A stretch of DNA of 64,000 nt from Pseudosulfitobacter pseudonitzschiae (GCF_900129395.1 NZ_FQVP01000001.1:248001-312000); one strand, 5' to 3'; shown: positions 1 to 9,133, counted from the stretch's first letter. A program made the numbers and translations. The notes: generated from the letters alone by a model not told the origin.

Positions 1-53
1 TCTGGTCACATACGGCATGACGCCGATGACTGAATTGAACCTGGGAGATCACT

Positions 54-617
54 ATGTTTTCGACAAAGAAACTTGCCACAACCGCTCTGGTCCTGAGCCT
101 GTCGGGCTTTGGCTTCGCCGCTTCGGCGATGGACAACCCGATGGTTGGCGGCGCCGCCATGTACGCAGACAAGAACATCGTGGAAAACGCTGTGAACTCG
201 GCAGACCACACAACGCTGGTGGCTGCTGTCCAAGCGGCCGGTCTGGTTGAAACACTGTCGGGCGAAGGTCCCTTTACCGTGTTCGCCCCCACCAACGAAG
301 CGTTTGATGCGCTGCCCGAGGGCACTGTCGAAACTCTGCTGAAGCCTGAAAACAAGGACATGCTGACCAAGATCCTGACGTGCCACGTGGTTGCCGCCGA
401 CGCGATGTCGGATGCGATTGCCGGTATGATCGCGGATGATGGCGGCGAACATGACGTGCCGACCGTTGGCGGTTGCACACTCAAAGCCAAGATGGCCGGT
501 GACAACATCACCCTGACAGACGAGCGCGGCCAGGTTGCAACCGTGACCATCGCCGACGTGAAACAGTCGAACGGCGTGATCCACGTGATCGACACCGTTC
601 TGCTGCCTGCGGAATAA
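54..617 (+). CDS. Fasciclin (FAS1) domain secreted protein
   Basis: A 187-residue protein with an N-terminal signal peptide (basic start, hydrophobic stretch to about residue 22, cleavage site near FAASA at 22-26) followed by a single FAS1 domain. The FAS1 H1 box is visible at about residues 74-88 (FTVFAPTNEAFDALP), the conserved His follows in LTCHVV (H111), and the domain closes with the H2-like VIHVIDTVLLP at the C terminus. FAS1 proteins are extracytoplasmic adhesion or matrix proteins; the specific role here is not known. A good Shine-Dalgarno (GGGAG at about 42-46) supports this ATG. It stands alone and is followed by a strong hairpin terminator. Confidence 0.9.
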   Translation: MFSTKKLATTALVLSLSGFGFAASAMDNPMVGGAAMYADKNIVENAVNSADHTTLVAAVQAAGLVETLSGEGPFTVFAPTNEAFDALPEGTVETLLKPENKDMLTKILTCHVVAADAMSDAIAGMIADDGGEHDVPTVGGCTLKAKMAGDNITLTDERGQVATVTIADVKQSNGVIHVIDTVLLPAE

Positions 618-663
618 GCACAGCGCGCGGACGCTGGCCTTTTCCGCCAGCCCAAAACGACAA

Positions 664-690
664 ACGCCCCGCTTTTGCGGGGCGTTTTGC
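664..690. terminator. Bidirectional intrinsic terminator
   Basis: A 9-bp perfect stem (ACGCCCCGC at 664-672 with GCGGGGCGT at 677-685) around a TTTT loop, followed by TTTT on the plus strand and preceded by AAA on the left. It lies between the convergent fasciclin gene and J-domain gene and can end transcription from both. Confidence 0.85.
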
Positions 691-709
691 GTTTCGGGGC
701 TGGTGGCCT

Positions 710-1336
710 TCAGTCCTTGAAGTTCTTGCTGGCCTTGATCTGGTCCCAGGCCCACATGACCTCTTGAAGCTGCTCTTCCTGCGAGCGGTCGCCGCCGTTC
801 ATGTCCGGGTGCAACACCTTGATCAGCGCCTTGTATGCCTTGCGCACCTCGGCCTTGGTCCAGCTGTCCTTGGCTTCCAGGATCTCCACGGCACGGCGTT
901 CGGTGGGGGGCAGTTTCTTGCCCGCGCCGCCGGCCTTGCCGGGGTTCTGCGTGGCGTTGGCGCCCAGCACCTGATGCGGGTCCTCGATACCCAGCCGCGC
1001 CCAGGCCCGCGCCTCGGGGTCGCCCATTGGCTTGGTCGCGCGTTCCCAGACCTTGTCCTTGGACATCTGCGCGTTCAACTCGGCCTCGGTCGTGCCGTCG
1101 AAGAAGTTCCATTTCAGGTTATATTCGCGCACGTGCTGCTGGCAGAACCAGAAATAATCGTCCAGCACATCCGGCGCCTTGGGCGCGCGGTACTTGCCGG
1201 GTTCGTCACAGCCGTCATGGTCGCAAATGCGGGTTGAGGTTTCGGATGCCCCCGACATCCCGCGGCGTCCGCGCGGGTTCTTTTTCTTGGCGGAGGAGAC
1301 GGACATATCGAAACCGAAGGGATCAGACTTGGACAT
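710..1336 (-). CDS. J-domain (DnaJ-class) protein
   Basis: A 208-residue protein with a C-terminal J domain at about residues 150-206, containing the HPD triad (176-178) that stimulates Hsp70 ATPase. Upstream of it, residues 38-68 hold a Cys/His cluster (C38, C43, C65, H68) that could bind a metal; this is my reading. There is no G/F-rich region, so it is not DnaJ itself but a type III J protein of the sort conserved in Rhodobacterales. It is divergent from the bolA-like gene and convergent with the fasciclin gene. The client is unknown. Confidence 0.88.
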   Translation of the reverse strand: MSKSDPFGFDMSVSSAKKKNPRGRRGMSGASETSTRICDHDGCDEPGKYRAPKAPDVLDDYFWFCQQHVREYNLKWNFFDGTTEAELNAQMSKDKVWERATKPMGDPEARAWARLGIEDPHQVLGANATQNPGKAGGAGKKLPPTERRAVEILEAKDSWTKAEVRKAYKALIKVLHPDMNGGDRSQEEQLQEVMWAWDQIKASKNFKD

Positions 1337-1411
1337 TTGGACAACCTTATCGACTCTGGGCGGTTACTTTAGGATATTGGGGCGGAGATAGAAGGGGGCG
1401 CAGTTAAAAAA

Positions 1412-1681
1412 GTGAGCAAATTAATGCGAGTGGCAGACGAGATTGCGGAAAAGTTGAACGATGCCTTTTCTCCGCGCGAGTTGGACGTTGTGGACGACAG
1501 TGCGTCCCATGCAGGTCATGCAAATGCCCCCGAGGCGGGGCAAAGCCATTTCAATGTGCGCATCCGGGCGGATGCCTTTGCGGGTCAAAGCCGGATTGCC
1601 CGTCACCGTGCGGTGCATTCGGCCATCGGGGCCGAACTGATCGGTCGTATTCACGCGTTGGCAATCGACGCCGACGCGTGA
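1412..1681 (+). CDS. BolA family protein
   Basis: An 89-residue BolA-fold protein. The family signature is visible: the variable loop DDSASHAGHA (about 28-37) carries the conserved His, SHFNVRI follows at about 45-51, and RHRAVHSAIGAEL at 64-76 matches the conserved helix. BolA proteins partner with monothiol glutaredoxins in iron-sulfur cluster trafficking or regulation. The GTG at 1412 has a purine-rich GAAGGGGG stretch upstream; an ATG at 1424 (four residues later) is an alternative. Its stop abuts the stop of the convergent DUF4177 gene with no spacing. Confidence 0.88.
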   Translation: MSKLMRVADEIAEKLNDAFSPRELDVVDDSASHAGHANAPEAGQSHFNVRIRADAFAGQSRIARHRAVHSAIGAELIGRIHALAIDADA

Positions 1682-2266
1682 TCACTTGTCGTTCCGCGTC
1701 ACACCCTTGAGGCGGCTGCGGTTGCTGGCAAGGTTTTGCAGCGAATTGGTCATGCCCGAAACTTCGGACGTGTCCTCGACCCCGTTGTCGGACAGCATAT
1801 GCGTCGCCCCGGCGCGCGGTGTCTTCTGTTCGTCCGGGTCGACGTCGGCATCGGTGTCCAGATGCGGCGCATCTGCTGTCGTCGTGGTGTCTTCGGGCTG
1901 CGCCTGAGGTTTCGGTTCTGCTTCGACCTTTGGTGCTGTCGCAACAAGGGGGGCCGCCTTTACCGGCGGCGTCGTGGCTGCGGGTGAGTCGGACACCGGT
2001 GCGACGGTGGTGTGTTTGTGCGCGACGGCCCGGCGAAAGATCAGCATGTTGCGCCATTCGGTTGTCGATCCGGTCAGACCCGACCGTTCCGTCGAAGGCA
2101 GCGTATCGGCGCGCAGATATTCCCAGCCATCAGCGGCCAGCTGGTTCATCAACCCCTCAAGCGCATAGGCAAAGCGGGCCTCCGGGCCTTTGACGCCTTC
2201 GCCTTTCAGGCCTTTGGCGGGTGCCGGAACAACCTTGTATTCGTACTGTGTCATGACCTGTGCCAC
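1682..2266 (-). CDS. DUF4177 domain protein
   Basis: A 194-residue protein whose N-terminal ~75 residues match the DUF4177 pattern: YEYKVVPAP at about 8-16, then LMNQLAADGWEYLRADTLP, then WRNMLIFRR. The remaining ~115 residues are low-complexity, rich in Ala, Pro, Thr and Glu, and look disordered. The function of DUF4177 is not known. It is convergent and abutting with the BolA gene. An internal ATG five codons in (MTQYEY) is a possible alternative start. Confidence 0.78.
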   Translation of the reverse strand: MAQVMTQYEYKVVPAPAKGLKGEGVKGPEARFAYALEGLMNQLAADGWEYLRADTLPSTERSGLTGSTTEWRNMLIFRRAVAHKHTTVAPVSDSPAATTPPVKAAPLVATAPKVEAEPKPQAQPEDTTTTADAPHLDTDADVDPDEQKTPRAGATHMLSDNGVEDTSEVSGMTNSLQNLASNRSRLKGVTRNDK

Positions 2267-2329
2267 CGCCCTCGTAATGTCATTGCGGAGGGGGATATAC
2301 CAACTGCCCGACAGATGTGAAAGAGCGCA

Positions 2330-2827
2330 TCAGCCTTTGCGGCGGATCCCGATCTTGCGACCGGCACGATCCGGCCAAGGCAACGCGCTTTGGGCGGTGT
2401 GAAACTTGCGCAGGTTCGCGATGATGTGATCGGGCATGGGGGCCACGCGCGGCCCCGCCTGGTCCACATGCAGCGTCAGCCCCTCGCCAGTGGCGGCCAG
2501 CCAGCCGTCCGCGTGCCACAGCTCTTGGTAGAGGTGAAAGCGTTTCTCATCGAAATCAAGTAGTTGGACAGTGGAATAGACCTGATCCCCCTCGTGCAAC
2601 TCGCGCACATAGCAGATGTGAAACTCCGCGACATAGGTCGTGCAACCGGTGGATTTCAGATAATCCAGACCGAACCCGAATTGCGGGTACAGATCATCGA
2701 CCGAGGTGTCCATCAGCACCGAATAATAGGCCATGTTCAAATGCCCGTTATAGTCGATCCATTCGGGGCGCACGGTCATCGGCTTGCTGCGGAACAACAG
2801 GTCGGAGTGGGGGGTGGAATTGGTCAT
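2330..2827 (-). CDS. Hot-dog fold acyl-CoA thioesterase
   Basis: A 165-residue protein of the 4-hydroxybenzoyl-CoA thioesterase-like hot-dog group. The signature is WIDYNGHLNMAYY near residues 20-32, with Asp and Asn-Gly-His in the active-site loop, and FHICYVRELHEGDQV for the central helix-strand. The best resemblance I recall is to thioesterases linked to carnitine or betaine metabolism, but no such genes are nearby, so the substrate is open. The ATG at 2827 is preceded by AAGG at proper spacing; an in-frame ATG six codons upstream is less well placed. Confidence 0.82.
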   Translation of the reverse strand: MTNSTPHSDLLFRSKPMTVRPEWIDYNGHLNMAYYSVLMDTSVDDLYPQFGFGLDYLKSTGCTTYVAEFHICYVRELHEGDQVYSTVQLLDFDEKRFHLYQELWHADGWLAATGEGLTLHVDQAGPRVAPMPDHIIANLRKFHTAQSALPWPDRAGRKIGIRRKG

Positions 2828-2955
2828 GGTTTGCCTTCGTGTCACTTGCGTTGACCCAAGGTGCGGGGCGCGGGTGCCAAGGTAAAGCGCGACGTGGCGG
2901 CGCGCCCGTTCAGGGGCGCGCCGGAATTGGATTTTCAGGTCACAGGAAGGGGGAA

Positions 2956-4467
2956 TTACCCTTTGAGCTTTTGCGCGACCAGTTCGTTGACCGCCTTGGG
3001 ATTCGCCTTGCCACCGGTGGCTTTCATCACCTGGCCGACGAACCAGCCCGCCAGCTTGGGGTTTTCCTGCGCCTTGGCGACCTGGTCGGGGTTGGCAGCG
3101 ATGATTTCGTCCACGGCGGCCTCGATTGCGCCGGTGTCGGTGACCTGTTTCAGGCCCTCGGTCTCGACGATCTCGGCAGGGTCGCGGCCCGTGGTATAGG
3201 TGATTTCAAAGACATCCTTGGCAATCTTGCCGCTGATCGCGTCCGAGGCAATCAGGTCGATGATGCCGCCCAATTGCGCGGGCGTCACCGGGCTTGCGTC
3301 GATGTCCTTGTCGTCCTTTTTCAGGCGGCCGAACAGTTCGTTGATGACCCAGTTGGCGGCCGTCTTGCCGTCGCGGCCTGCGGCCACGGACTCGAAATAG
3401 GCGGCGCTGTCCAGATCGGCGGTCAGCACGCTGGCGTCATAGTCGGTCAGGCCGAAGTCATTGATAAACCGCGCCTTCTTGGCGTCGGGCAGTTCAGGCA
3501 GCGAGGACTTGATCTGGTCAACCCAGTCTTGTTCAATCTCCAGCGGCAGCAGGTCGGGATCGGGGAAATAGCGATAATCATGCGCTTCTTCCTTGGACCT
3601 CTGTGTGCGGGTCTCGCCCTTGACGGGATCAAAGCCGCGCGTTTCCTGATCGACTTCGCCGCCGGCCTCAAGGATGGCAATCTGGCGCCGCGCCTCGACC
3701 TCGATGGCCTGCTGGATAAAGCGGGTGGAGTTCATGTTCTTGATCTCGCAGCGCGTGCCCAGATGGCCGAAATCGCCGGTCTCGCGGTAGCGTTCATAGT
3801 CACCGGGGCGGCAGACCGACACGTTCACATCGGCGCGCAGGTTGCCGTTCTGCATGTCGCCGTCGCAGGTGCCAAGGTACCGCATGATCTGGCGCAGCTT
3901 CAGGATATAGGCGGCGGCCTCTTCGGCGCTGCGGATGTCGGGGCGGCTGACGATTTCCATCAGGCAGACACCGGCGCGGTTCAGGTCGACAAAGGACATA
4001 TCGGGGTCCATGTCGTGAATCGACTTGCCCGCGTCCTGTTCCATGTGGATGCGTTCCACGCGCACAGGCCGCGCCGTGCCGTCGCCCAGCTCCACCAGCA
4101 CTTCACCCTCGCCCACGATGGGGTGGTAAAGCTGGCTGATCTGATAGCCTGCGGGCTGGTCGGGGTAGAAATAGTTCTTGCGGTCAAAGGCCGATTTCAG
4201 GTGAATCTGCGCGTTCAGTCCCAGCCCCGTGCGCACGGCCTGTTCGATGCAATATTCGTTGATGACGGGCAACATGCCGGGCATGGCCGCATCGATAAAG
4301 GCCACGTTCGAGTTTGGCTCGGCCCCGAATTGGGTCGAGGCCCCCGAGAACAGTTTGGCGTTTGACGCCACCTGCGCGTGGACTTCCATCCCGATCACCA
4401 GTTCCCAGTCGTGTTTGGCCCCGGCAATCACGCGGGGTTTCGGCAGGTCGTAGGACAGGTCAAGCAT
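2956..4467 (-). CDS. gatB: Asp/Glu-tRNA(Asn/Gln) amidotransferase subunit B
   Basis: A 503-residue GatB, the subunit that phosphorylates mischarged Glu-tRNA(Gln) or Asp-tRNA(Asn) and recognises the tRNA. Visible markers are the N-terminal [12 protein letters not shown], the conserved [19 protein letters not shown], the [11 protein letters not shown] strand, the EIKNMNS motif, and the helical C-terminal tail ending [11 protein letters not shown] typical of the YqeY-like domain. Length fits the family. The start at 4467 (MLDLSYD) has GGTGAG upstream; an open frame continues 28 codons further but lacks family resemblance. gatA and gatC are not in the window. Confidence 0.96.
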   Translation of the reverse strand: MLDLSYDLPKPRVIAGAKHDWELVIGMEVHAQVASNAKLFSGASTQFGAEPNSNVAFIDAAMPGMLPVINEYCIEQAVRTGLGLNAQIHLKSAFDRKNYFYPDQPAGYQISQLYHPIVGEGEVLVELGDGTARPVRVERIHMEQDAGKSIHDMDPDMSFVDLNRAGVCLMEIVSRPDIRSAEEAAAYILKLRQIMRYLGTCDGDMQNGNLRADVNVSVCRPGDYERYRETGDFGHLGTRCEIKNMNSTRFIQQAIEVEARRQIAILEAGGEVDQETRGFDPVKGETRTQRSKEEAHDYRYFPDPDLLPLEIEQDWVDQIKSSLPELPDAKKARFINDFGLTDYDASVLTADLDSAAYFESVAAGRDGKTAANWVINELFGRLKKDDKDIDASPVTPAQLGGIIDLIASDAISGKIAKDVFEITYTTGRDPAEIVETEGLKQVTDTGAIEAAVDEIIAANPDQVAKAQENPKLAGWFVGQVMKATGGKANPKAVNELVAQKLKG

Positions 4468-4597
4468 GGTCTCACCAAAGGCTGTGGGGCATTGCCGGAC
4501 GGTGTAGTCCAGCACCCGCTGTGCTGCAAGAGGGCGCGACAATGCGGACACGCTGCGGGGCTATGCAGGGACCGTCGACTGGGATAGTACATGCCTC

Positions 4598-5098
4598 ATG
4601 GTTGTTGTTGTTAATCAGGGCATTCCACCGGGTCGCTTGATTGCGGACTATGCCGAACGCGAGGGGCATTTCACCGACTGTTTCAGTTGCGTGGTGCCGG
4701 GAAAAGTCGCACTGGCCGATTATGTCACCGCCTTTTACACCACGCCCTTGTTTCGTGCCGAACGGCTGGTCCTGCGTCTGGCGGCACGCGCGCCTTCGAC
4801 AGATGCACAGGCGCGGGCGCTGGCAGAAGGCGCATCTGACCAGTTTGCCATCTGGCAGGTCGAGGCGCGGCGCGGGAACGAATTGATGATGGCCGAACGG
4901 TCGGGCCGCACCAAATCCTGGTTCAAGGTTCTGGCGCAAGGCTCCAGCACACAGCTTCTTTTTGGCACGGTGGTGGTGCCGGTCCGGTCGAAATCCGGTG
5001 ATCTGGTGTTGGGCCCTGTCTTTGACAGCCTCAAGGGCGCACATACGTTTTATGCGCGCGCGCTGCTGGCCGCGGCTGCGCGTAAACTCAGGGCCTAG
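4598..5098 (+). CDS. Conserved uncharacterised protein, 166 aa
   Basis: A 166-residue soluble protein with no signal peptide or membrane segment. I do not recognise a named family with confidence. The central part reads as an alpha/beta domain (AFYTTPLFRAERLVLRLA, then SDQFAIWQVEARRGNELM, then GRTKSWFKV) and ends in an amphipathic helix with FYARALLAAAARKLRA. It is divergent from gatB, and its TAG stop overlaps the stop of the convergent gene by 3 bases. GC content and codon use match the neighbours, so a native gene is likely. Confidence 0.6.
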   Translation: MVVVVNQGIPPGRLIADYAEREGHFTDCFSCVVPGKVALADYVTAFYTTPLFRAERLVLRLAARAPSTDAQARALAEGASDQFAIWQVEARRGNELMMAERSGRTKSWFKVLAQGSSTQLLFGTVVVPVRSKSGDLVLGPVFDSLKGAHTFYARALLAAAARKLRA

Positions 5099-6390
5099 AC
5101 CGGCTCCAGCTGCGCACCACGGTCCGTGAACACCACGCGCTTGCCCTGTGACAGCTCGCGGCGGAACATGTCGCACAGGATGCGGTGCGCATCGGCAGCC
5201 CCAGCGGCGGCAAAGCGGTCGGGACAGCGCACCCGCAGGTTGTTGTCGAAACCCCGCGCCGCATGGGCCCAGATCATCGGGTGCAATTCGGTCAGGTGCT
5301 GGCGGATGATCCATTTGGCACAATCGGCGATCTGCCCGCGTACAAAGGCGACTTCGTCCGAAGCATCCAGCGTCATGCCCATGGTGTTGGCGCAATAGGC
5401 GGCCAGCAGGTTGACCGTGTGCTGGTCGCTGCGGCGTGTCAGGATGTCGTGCAGCCCTTCGATAAAAAACGCAATGTCCAGCTGGCTGCACGCCGCATCA
5501 TCCAGCGCGATGGCGTCCAGCATGACCCAGGTATAACCGCCCGCGCCCCAGATGGCCTGACTGCGGCTGGCCATGCGGCGGGCCTGAACTTCCAGGTCCT
5601 GCACCGACCCGTGCCAGCGCGGCAACAGGTGGGTGCCCATGTTGCGATAGGTGCGCGCATTCAGCGGGTCCATGTCGATCAGCGCCTCGTAGGCGGCAAT
5701 CAGGCGGTTCGTGTCCGTCGGCAGACCGCTGAGCACGGCACAGTGCGCCGATGCCAGCAAGGGGGAGGGAATATCCTTGCTCGGGAAGTTCTCAAGTATA
5801 TCGCGGGCGCGGTCAAAATGGGCGTCAAAGGCTTCGCGGTTGCGCAGCGGGACTTCGACGGCCCAACCGGTGCCACGCCAGGCCCAGCCGATGTCGATAT
5901 GCGCCAGCGCAACCACGGTTGCGATGACAAAATCGTCAGGGAATTCCGCCAGCACCTCTTCCAGCGCGATGATGCCATCCAGCAACGGCGCATCCTTGGC
6001 GGGCCGGCCTGACAGCAATGCGTGTTCGGCGGCATGGACCACATCGGCGCGCGCGCCAAAGGCCATCAGGTCTGCAACCGGCATACCGCCGGGCGTGCGG
6101 GTGGCGGCCGCTTCGGCGTCACGGATTGCCCTAGACACGCCGGGCCAGTCTTCCTGACGGGCCAGCCGCTGGCCTGCAGTCTGGTACATGTCACAGGCAC
6201 GCTCTTCGCCGGTGGGATCGGGGCTGGGAATGCTCAGGGCGGGGGAAACAGGCGGTTCTTCCGCAGGATGGGGTCGTGCGGAAGAACCCTTGGTGTCGAC
6301 AACACCGTCAAAGGCCAGATGCGAAGAAGACCGGTACCTGATGCTGCGGAACAGCGTGAACAGTGTGGCAGTCGTGAACTTCGATTGCAT
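5095..6390 (-). CDS. Uncharacterised helical-repeat-like protein, 431 aa
   Basis: A 431-residue cytosolic-looking protein. Residues 1-66 are Ser/Pro-rich and probably disordered; the rest is alpha-helical with TPR-like rhythm (helices such as AYEALIDMDPLNARTYRNMG around residues 235-255 resemble a TPR loop with the DP turn). I do not recognise a family with a known role. The first ATG is at 6390; a later Met at residue 67 could be the true start if the poorly ordered N terminus is not translated. It is convergent with the 4598 gene. Confidence 0.62.
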   Translation of the reverse strand: MQSKFTTATLFTLFRSIRYRSSSHLAFDGVVDTKGSSARPHPAEEPPVSPALSIPSPDPTGEERACDMYQTAGQRLARQEDWPGVSRAIRDAEAAATRTPGGMPVADLMAFGARADVVHAAEHALLSGRPAKDAPLLDGIIALEEVLAEFPDDFVIATVVALAHIDIGWAWRGTGWAVEVPLRNREAFDAHFDRARDILENFPSKDIPSPLLASAHCAVLSGLPTDTNRLIAAYEALIDMDPLNARTYRNMGTHLLPRWHGSVQDLEVQARRMASRSQAIWGAGGYTWVMLDAIALDDAACSQLDIAFFIEGLHDILTRRSDQHTVNLLAAYCANTMGMTLDASDEVAFVRGQIADCAKWIIRQHLTELHPMIWAHAARGFDNNLRVRCPDRFAAAGAADAHRILCDMFRRELSQGKRVVFTDRGAQLEPV

Positions 6391-6755
6391 CTGATGTACT
6401 CGTTATTTCGATTGTCTGCGCTTAATCTGAGCTTGGTTTGAGGCGTATTCGTGGCATCGGTGGGGAGCTTTGACGCTGATTAGGCGACGGCGGGTACAGG
6501 CTGCGCCATATTTCCCGTTTAAGGTGATTATTCTTGAGGGTCTGCAGGGATTTTTTAACAACGTATCAGTGTTTTACGAGTTTTGGCCGACACGCATCCG
6601 TCTGGCTGCGCAGGCTGCGAATCGTGGCATGCGTGTACATTCCGGCACCAATATGGGCCCTGTCTTCGGCGCTGTTGCGCCGTTGGGAACAGTAAGCGGC
6701 CCGGACGGTCTGTGGTCGCTTGATTTGGCTCAAATCTGTTGCGCATAATGTTGCG
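6391..6755. other. Intergenic region of 365 bases between divergent genes
   Basis: This stretch is visibly richer in A/T than its surroundings. It must hold the promoters of both divergent genes. A candidate sigma-70 promoter for the right-hand gene is listed separately. One plus-strand open frame of 92 codons (6470-6748) has no ribosome binding site and no family resemblance, so I do not call it. Confidence 0.5.
6720..6749 (+). promoter_or_regulatory. Candidate sigma-70 promoter giving a leaderless mRNA
   Basis: TTGATT (6720-6725) and CATAAT (6744-6749) are spaced by 18 bases. The start codon of the downstream transglycosylase-like gene is at 6756, seven bases after the -10 hexamer, and no Shine-Dalgarno is visible before it. 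If this promoter is used the transcript would begin at or next to the ATG. Confidence 0.45.
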
Positions 6756-7415
6756 ATGAAACGGGTGCTGATCACGATAACTGTGGCGTTATGGGCGCTG
6801 ACGGTGGGGGCCGCTGCCTTTGCCGAACTGTCGCAACTGCCGCGCCCCCCTGCGCGTGACGGCGATGTGCCGCGCACCCGCTGGACGCATCAGCCGAACC
6901 ATATGCTGTGGAACCGGGTCGCGCTGTCCGCGCTGAAAACCCACGGCGCACCGCTGGTGCAGACCGTGCCGCGCGACATCACAGACTGGTGCCCCAATTA
7001 CCCCCAAGCCAGCACCCGGCAACGGCGGGCCTTTTGGCTGGGCTTCCTGTCGGCGCTGGCAAAACATGAGAGCACCTACAAGCCAAAGGCCGTGGGCGGG
7101 GGCGGGCGCTGGTACGGGCTGCTGCAGATCCTGCCCTCGACCGCACGGGGCTATAAATGCAATGCGGGCACGGGGCCGGACCTGATGAAGGGGGGCGCCA
7201 ACCTGTCCTGCGCGGTGCGTATCCTTGCCGTGACGGTGCCACGCGATGGCGTTATATACGGGCGCGACAGCAAATGGCGCGGGGTGGCCGCCGACTGGGG
7301 GCCGATGCGCAGCGCGGCCAAACGGCGCGACATCGCGGGCTGGACCCGCAAACAGCCCTATTGCGCGCTGCCCAATGCGATCCGGCCCAAGCTGCGTCCC
7401 GACCGCAAAAGCTAA
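6756..7415 (+). CDS. Lytic-transglycosylase (SLT) domain exported protein
   Basis: A 219-residue protein with a signal peptide (MKRVLITITVALWALTVGAAAFAE, shortened: hydrophobic to about residue 23, cleavage after AFA). The mature part carries an SLT/lysozyme-like core: catalytic Glu in AKHESTYKP and the GLLQILPSTA motif a little further on, as in Slt family muramidases that cleave peptidoglycan glycan strands. A Cys-rich C-terminal part suggests disulfides in the periplasm. The ATG at 6756 lacks a Shine-Dalgarno. Its stop overlaps the stop of the convergent gene at 7412. Confidence 0.8.
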   Translation: MKRVLITITVALWALTVGAAAFAELSQLPRPPARDGDVPRTRWTHQPNHMLWNRVALSALKTHGAPLVQTVPRDITDWCPNYPQASTRQRRAFWLGFLSALAKHESTYKPKAVGGGGRWYGLLQILPSTARGYKCNAGTGPDLMKGGANLSCAVRILAVTVPRDGVIYGRDSKWRGVAADWGPMRSAAKRRDIAGWTRKQPYCALPNAIRPKLRPDRKS

Positions 7416-7843
7416 CCAACCAGGCGGAAGTGATGCCGCTCGACGAGGATGCCGCGTTGTTTCAACGCCTCCTCGAAGGCAGCAGAGGGCGGGACCGCAT
7501 CCAGCGGCAGGCGCATCTTTGCCCCTGTGTGCAGGATCAACGTGGCCTTGATCGACAGGTCCAGCCGCGTGTCCAGCCGCACGGTCTTGATGGCGCTGAG
7601 GGGCAGGCTGCCGGTGCGTTTGCCGGATTGCCATGTCATCATGGTATCGCTCAGGACCAGTGACGACACCCGTCCCGTGACAATATCATACAGCGCGGGC
7701 AGGGTGGCCAACGCCCCCAGCCAGATGACCCAGACCGAGGCGTCCAGCAGCACCATAGCCAGCGCCAGCAAAAGCCAGATCACCGCCACCGTCACCACGA
7801 CAGAAAGGCGGCGACCGCTGCGTTTCAGGACAAAGTCGCTCAC
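7412..7843 (-). CDS. Small membrane protein with cytosolic C-terminal domain
   Basis: A 143-residue protein starting at GTG 7843, which overlaps the TGA of the upstream gene (GTGA). Residues about 12-55 form two closely spaced transmembrane helices (VVVTVAVIWLLLALAMVLL, then VWVIWLGALATLPALYDIV), followed by a beta-rich domain of about 85 residues with alternating hydrophobics (SSLVLSDTMMTWQSGKRTG) that resembles PH-like membrane-associated domains. No named family is recognised. The overlap makes it the last gene of the pepN operon. Confidence 0.65.
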   Translation of the reverse strand: MSDFVLKRSGRRLSVVVTVAVIWLLLALAMVLLDASVWVIWLGALATLPALYDIVTGRVSSLVLSDTMMTWQSGKRTGSLPLSAIKTVRLDTRLDLSIKATLILHTGAKMRLPLDAVPPSAAFEEALKQRGILVERHHFRLVG

Positions 7844-8373
7844 GTCAGGCGAAAGGCGCGCTTGATCTCCTCCAGCGCCTCGATCTGGCGTTTGCTCAGC
7901 CCGCTGTCCGAGGCCTGCGCCGTGGCTTGCAGCACGGTCATCAGGGTCGGGAAGGACGCGCCGCCATCCAGTTTGTACAGACGCCGTGCCAGCCGCGTGA
8001 CCGCCGCCTGCGCGCTGCCGCAGGTCTGGACGAACCAATGGCCCAGCACCGCGATTTCCTGTGCGGCGTCGGCATCCTGCGCGACCCCCTGTGTGCGCAG
8101 TTGCAGGTTCAGCGCGGCACGCGTGTCGCGGGTGGGCAGGTCGTCCAGCTCCAGAAAGGCCGTGGCCAGTGCCCCCAGCGCCAGATTGGGGTCGTCAATG
8201 CTGTCGACGGGGTGGACGTTGGTGCGCCGCTTGAACCCGAACCGGCGTGCGGCGGCGCGGGCGTCGCTGGCCATGTCGATGACCTCGGCCACCATGTCCG
8301 ACCCGCGTCGCACCCGCAGCAGGAAAAAGTACACCGCCATGCCCACGGCGATCAGGCCCAACAGTATCGGCAT
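7840..8373 (-). CDS. Membrane-anchored helical protein, uncharacterised
   Basis: A 177-residue protein with one N-terminal transmembrane helix (PILLGLIAVGMAVYFFLL, residues 2-19) and an all-helical cytosolic region. The pattern of short acidic helices (FLELDDLPTRDTRAALNLQL, then LSKRQIEALEEIKRAFRL) loosely recalls TerB-like helical bundles, but this is only a guess. It lies two bases after the SDR gene and overlaps the following gene, so the three are co-transcribed behind pepN. Confidence 0.65.
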   Translation of the reverse strand: MPILLGLIAVGMAVYFFLLRVRRGSDMVAEVIDMASDARAAARRFGFKRRTNVHPVDSIDDPNLALGALATAFLELDDLPTRDTRAALNLQLRTQGVAQDADAAQEIAVLGHWFVQTCGSAQAAVTRLARRLYKLDGGASFPTLMTVLQATAQASDSGLSKRQIEALEEIKRAFRLT

Positions 8374-8375
8374 CT

Positions 8376-9125
8376 TCAGCGTCCTCCGCTTACATCCAGA
8401 AACGCCCCGGTGATATAGCTGGCGTCGTCCGACATTAAATACAGCACCGAGGTTGCCACCTCTTGCGCACTGCCCGACCGGCGCATCGGTGTCATCGGCC
8501 CAAGCGTGTCGACACGCTCTGCCGCACCGGCCTTGCCGTGAATGTCGGTTTCGATAATGCCGGGGCGCACCGCGTTGACGCGGATGCCGTTGGGGGCGAC
8601 CTCGTCCGACAGCCCCTTGGTAAAGGTGTCGATGGCCCCCTTGGTGGCGGCATAGTCCACGAACTGCCCGCCCGACCCCAGCCGCGCGGCGGCAGAGGAG
8701 ATGTTGACGATGTTGCCGCCGTCGCCCTGCGCCTCCATCCTTTGCACGGCCCCCTTGGCCACCAGCATCGCGCCGATCACGTTGACCGCAAAGATGCGCG
8801 TCAGGCGGGCGTGGTCCATGTCGGTCAGCCGCGCGATTGTGTCGATGGCACCGGCATTGTTGATCAGCGCGTCGATGCAGCCGAACTCGGCGTCCAGCGT
8901 GGCATAGATGCGGTCGATGGCGTCGGGTTCGGCCACGTCGGCCTGCACCAGCACAACGCGGGCGCCGACCGCCTCGGCGCGGGCTTTTACAGCTTCGGCA
9001 CCGGCCATATCGCTGCGATAGGTCAGCAGCAGGTCATAGCCGCGTTCGGCGGCCAGCGCGGCACAGGCGGCCCCGATGCCCGCCGAGGCACCGGTGATCA
9101 GACAGACGGGGCGGGGAGTGGTCAT
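8376..9125 (-). CDS. Short-chain dehydrogenase/reductase, classical SDR
   Basis: A 249-residue classical SDR. The nucleotide-binding TGASAGIG is at about 11-18, NNAG at about 89-92, catalytic Ser in NISSAAARLG near 145, and the YxxxK motif in YAATKGA near 158-164. The sequence NAVRPGIIETDIHG gives the substrate loop. The residue after the second strand is Arg (TYRSD), which favours NADP(H). It probably reduces a carbonyl or oxidises an alcohol; the substrate cannot be read from context. It starts eight bases after pepN. Confidence 0.92.
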   Translation of the reverse strand: MTTPRPVCLITGASAGIGAACAALAAERGYDLLLTYRSDMAGAEAVKARAEAVGARVVLVQADVAEPDAIDRIYATLDAEFGCIDALINNAGAIDTIARLTDMDHARLTRIFAVNVIGAMLVAKGAVQRMEAQGDGGNIVNISSAAARLGSGGQFVDYAATKGAIDTFTKGLSDEVAPNGIRVNAVRPGIIETDIHGKAGAAERVDTLGPMTPMRRSGSAQEVATSVLYLMSDDASYITGAFLDVSGGR

Positions 9126-9133
9126 GACAGGCC

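Noticed and set aside
2839-4365. Long plus-strand open frame antisense to gatB
   Set aside because: It mirrors gatB codon structure, has no family resemblance, and arises from GC-rich third positions.
6470-6748. Possible 92-codon gene in the intergenic region
   Set aside because: No ribosome binding site, no family resemblance, atypical composition, and it covers the candidate promoter of the next gene.
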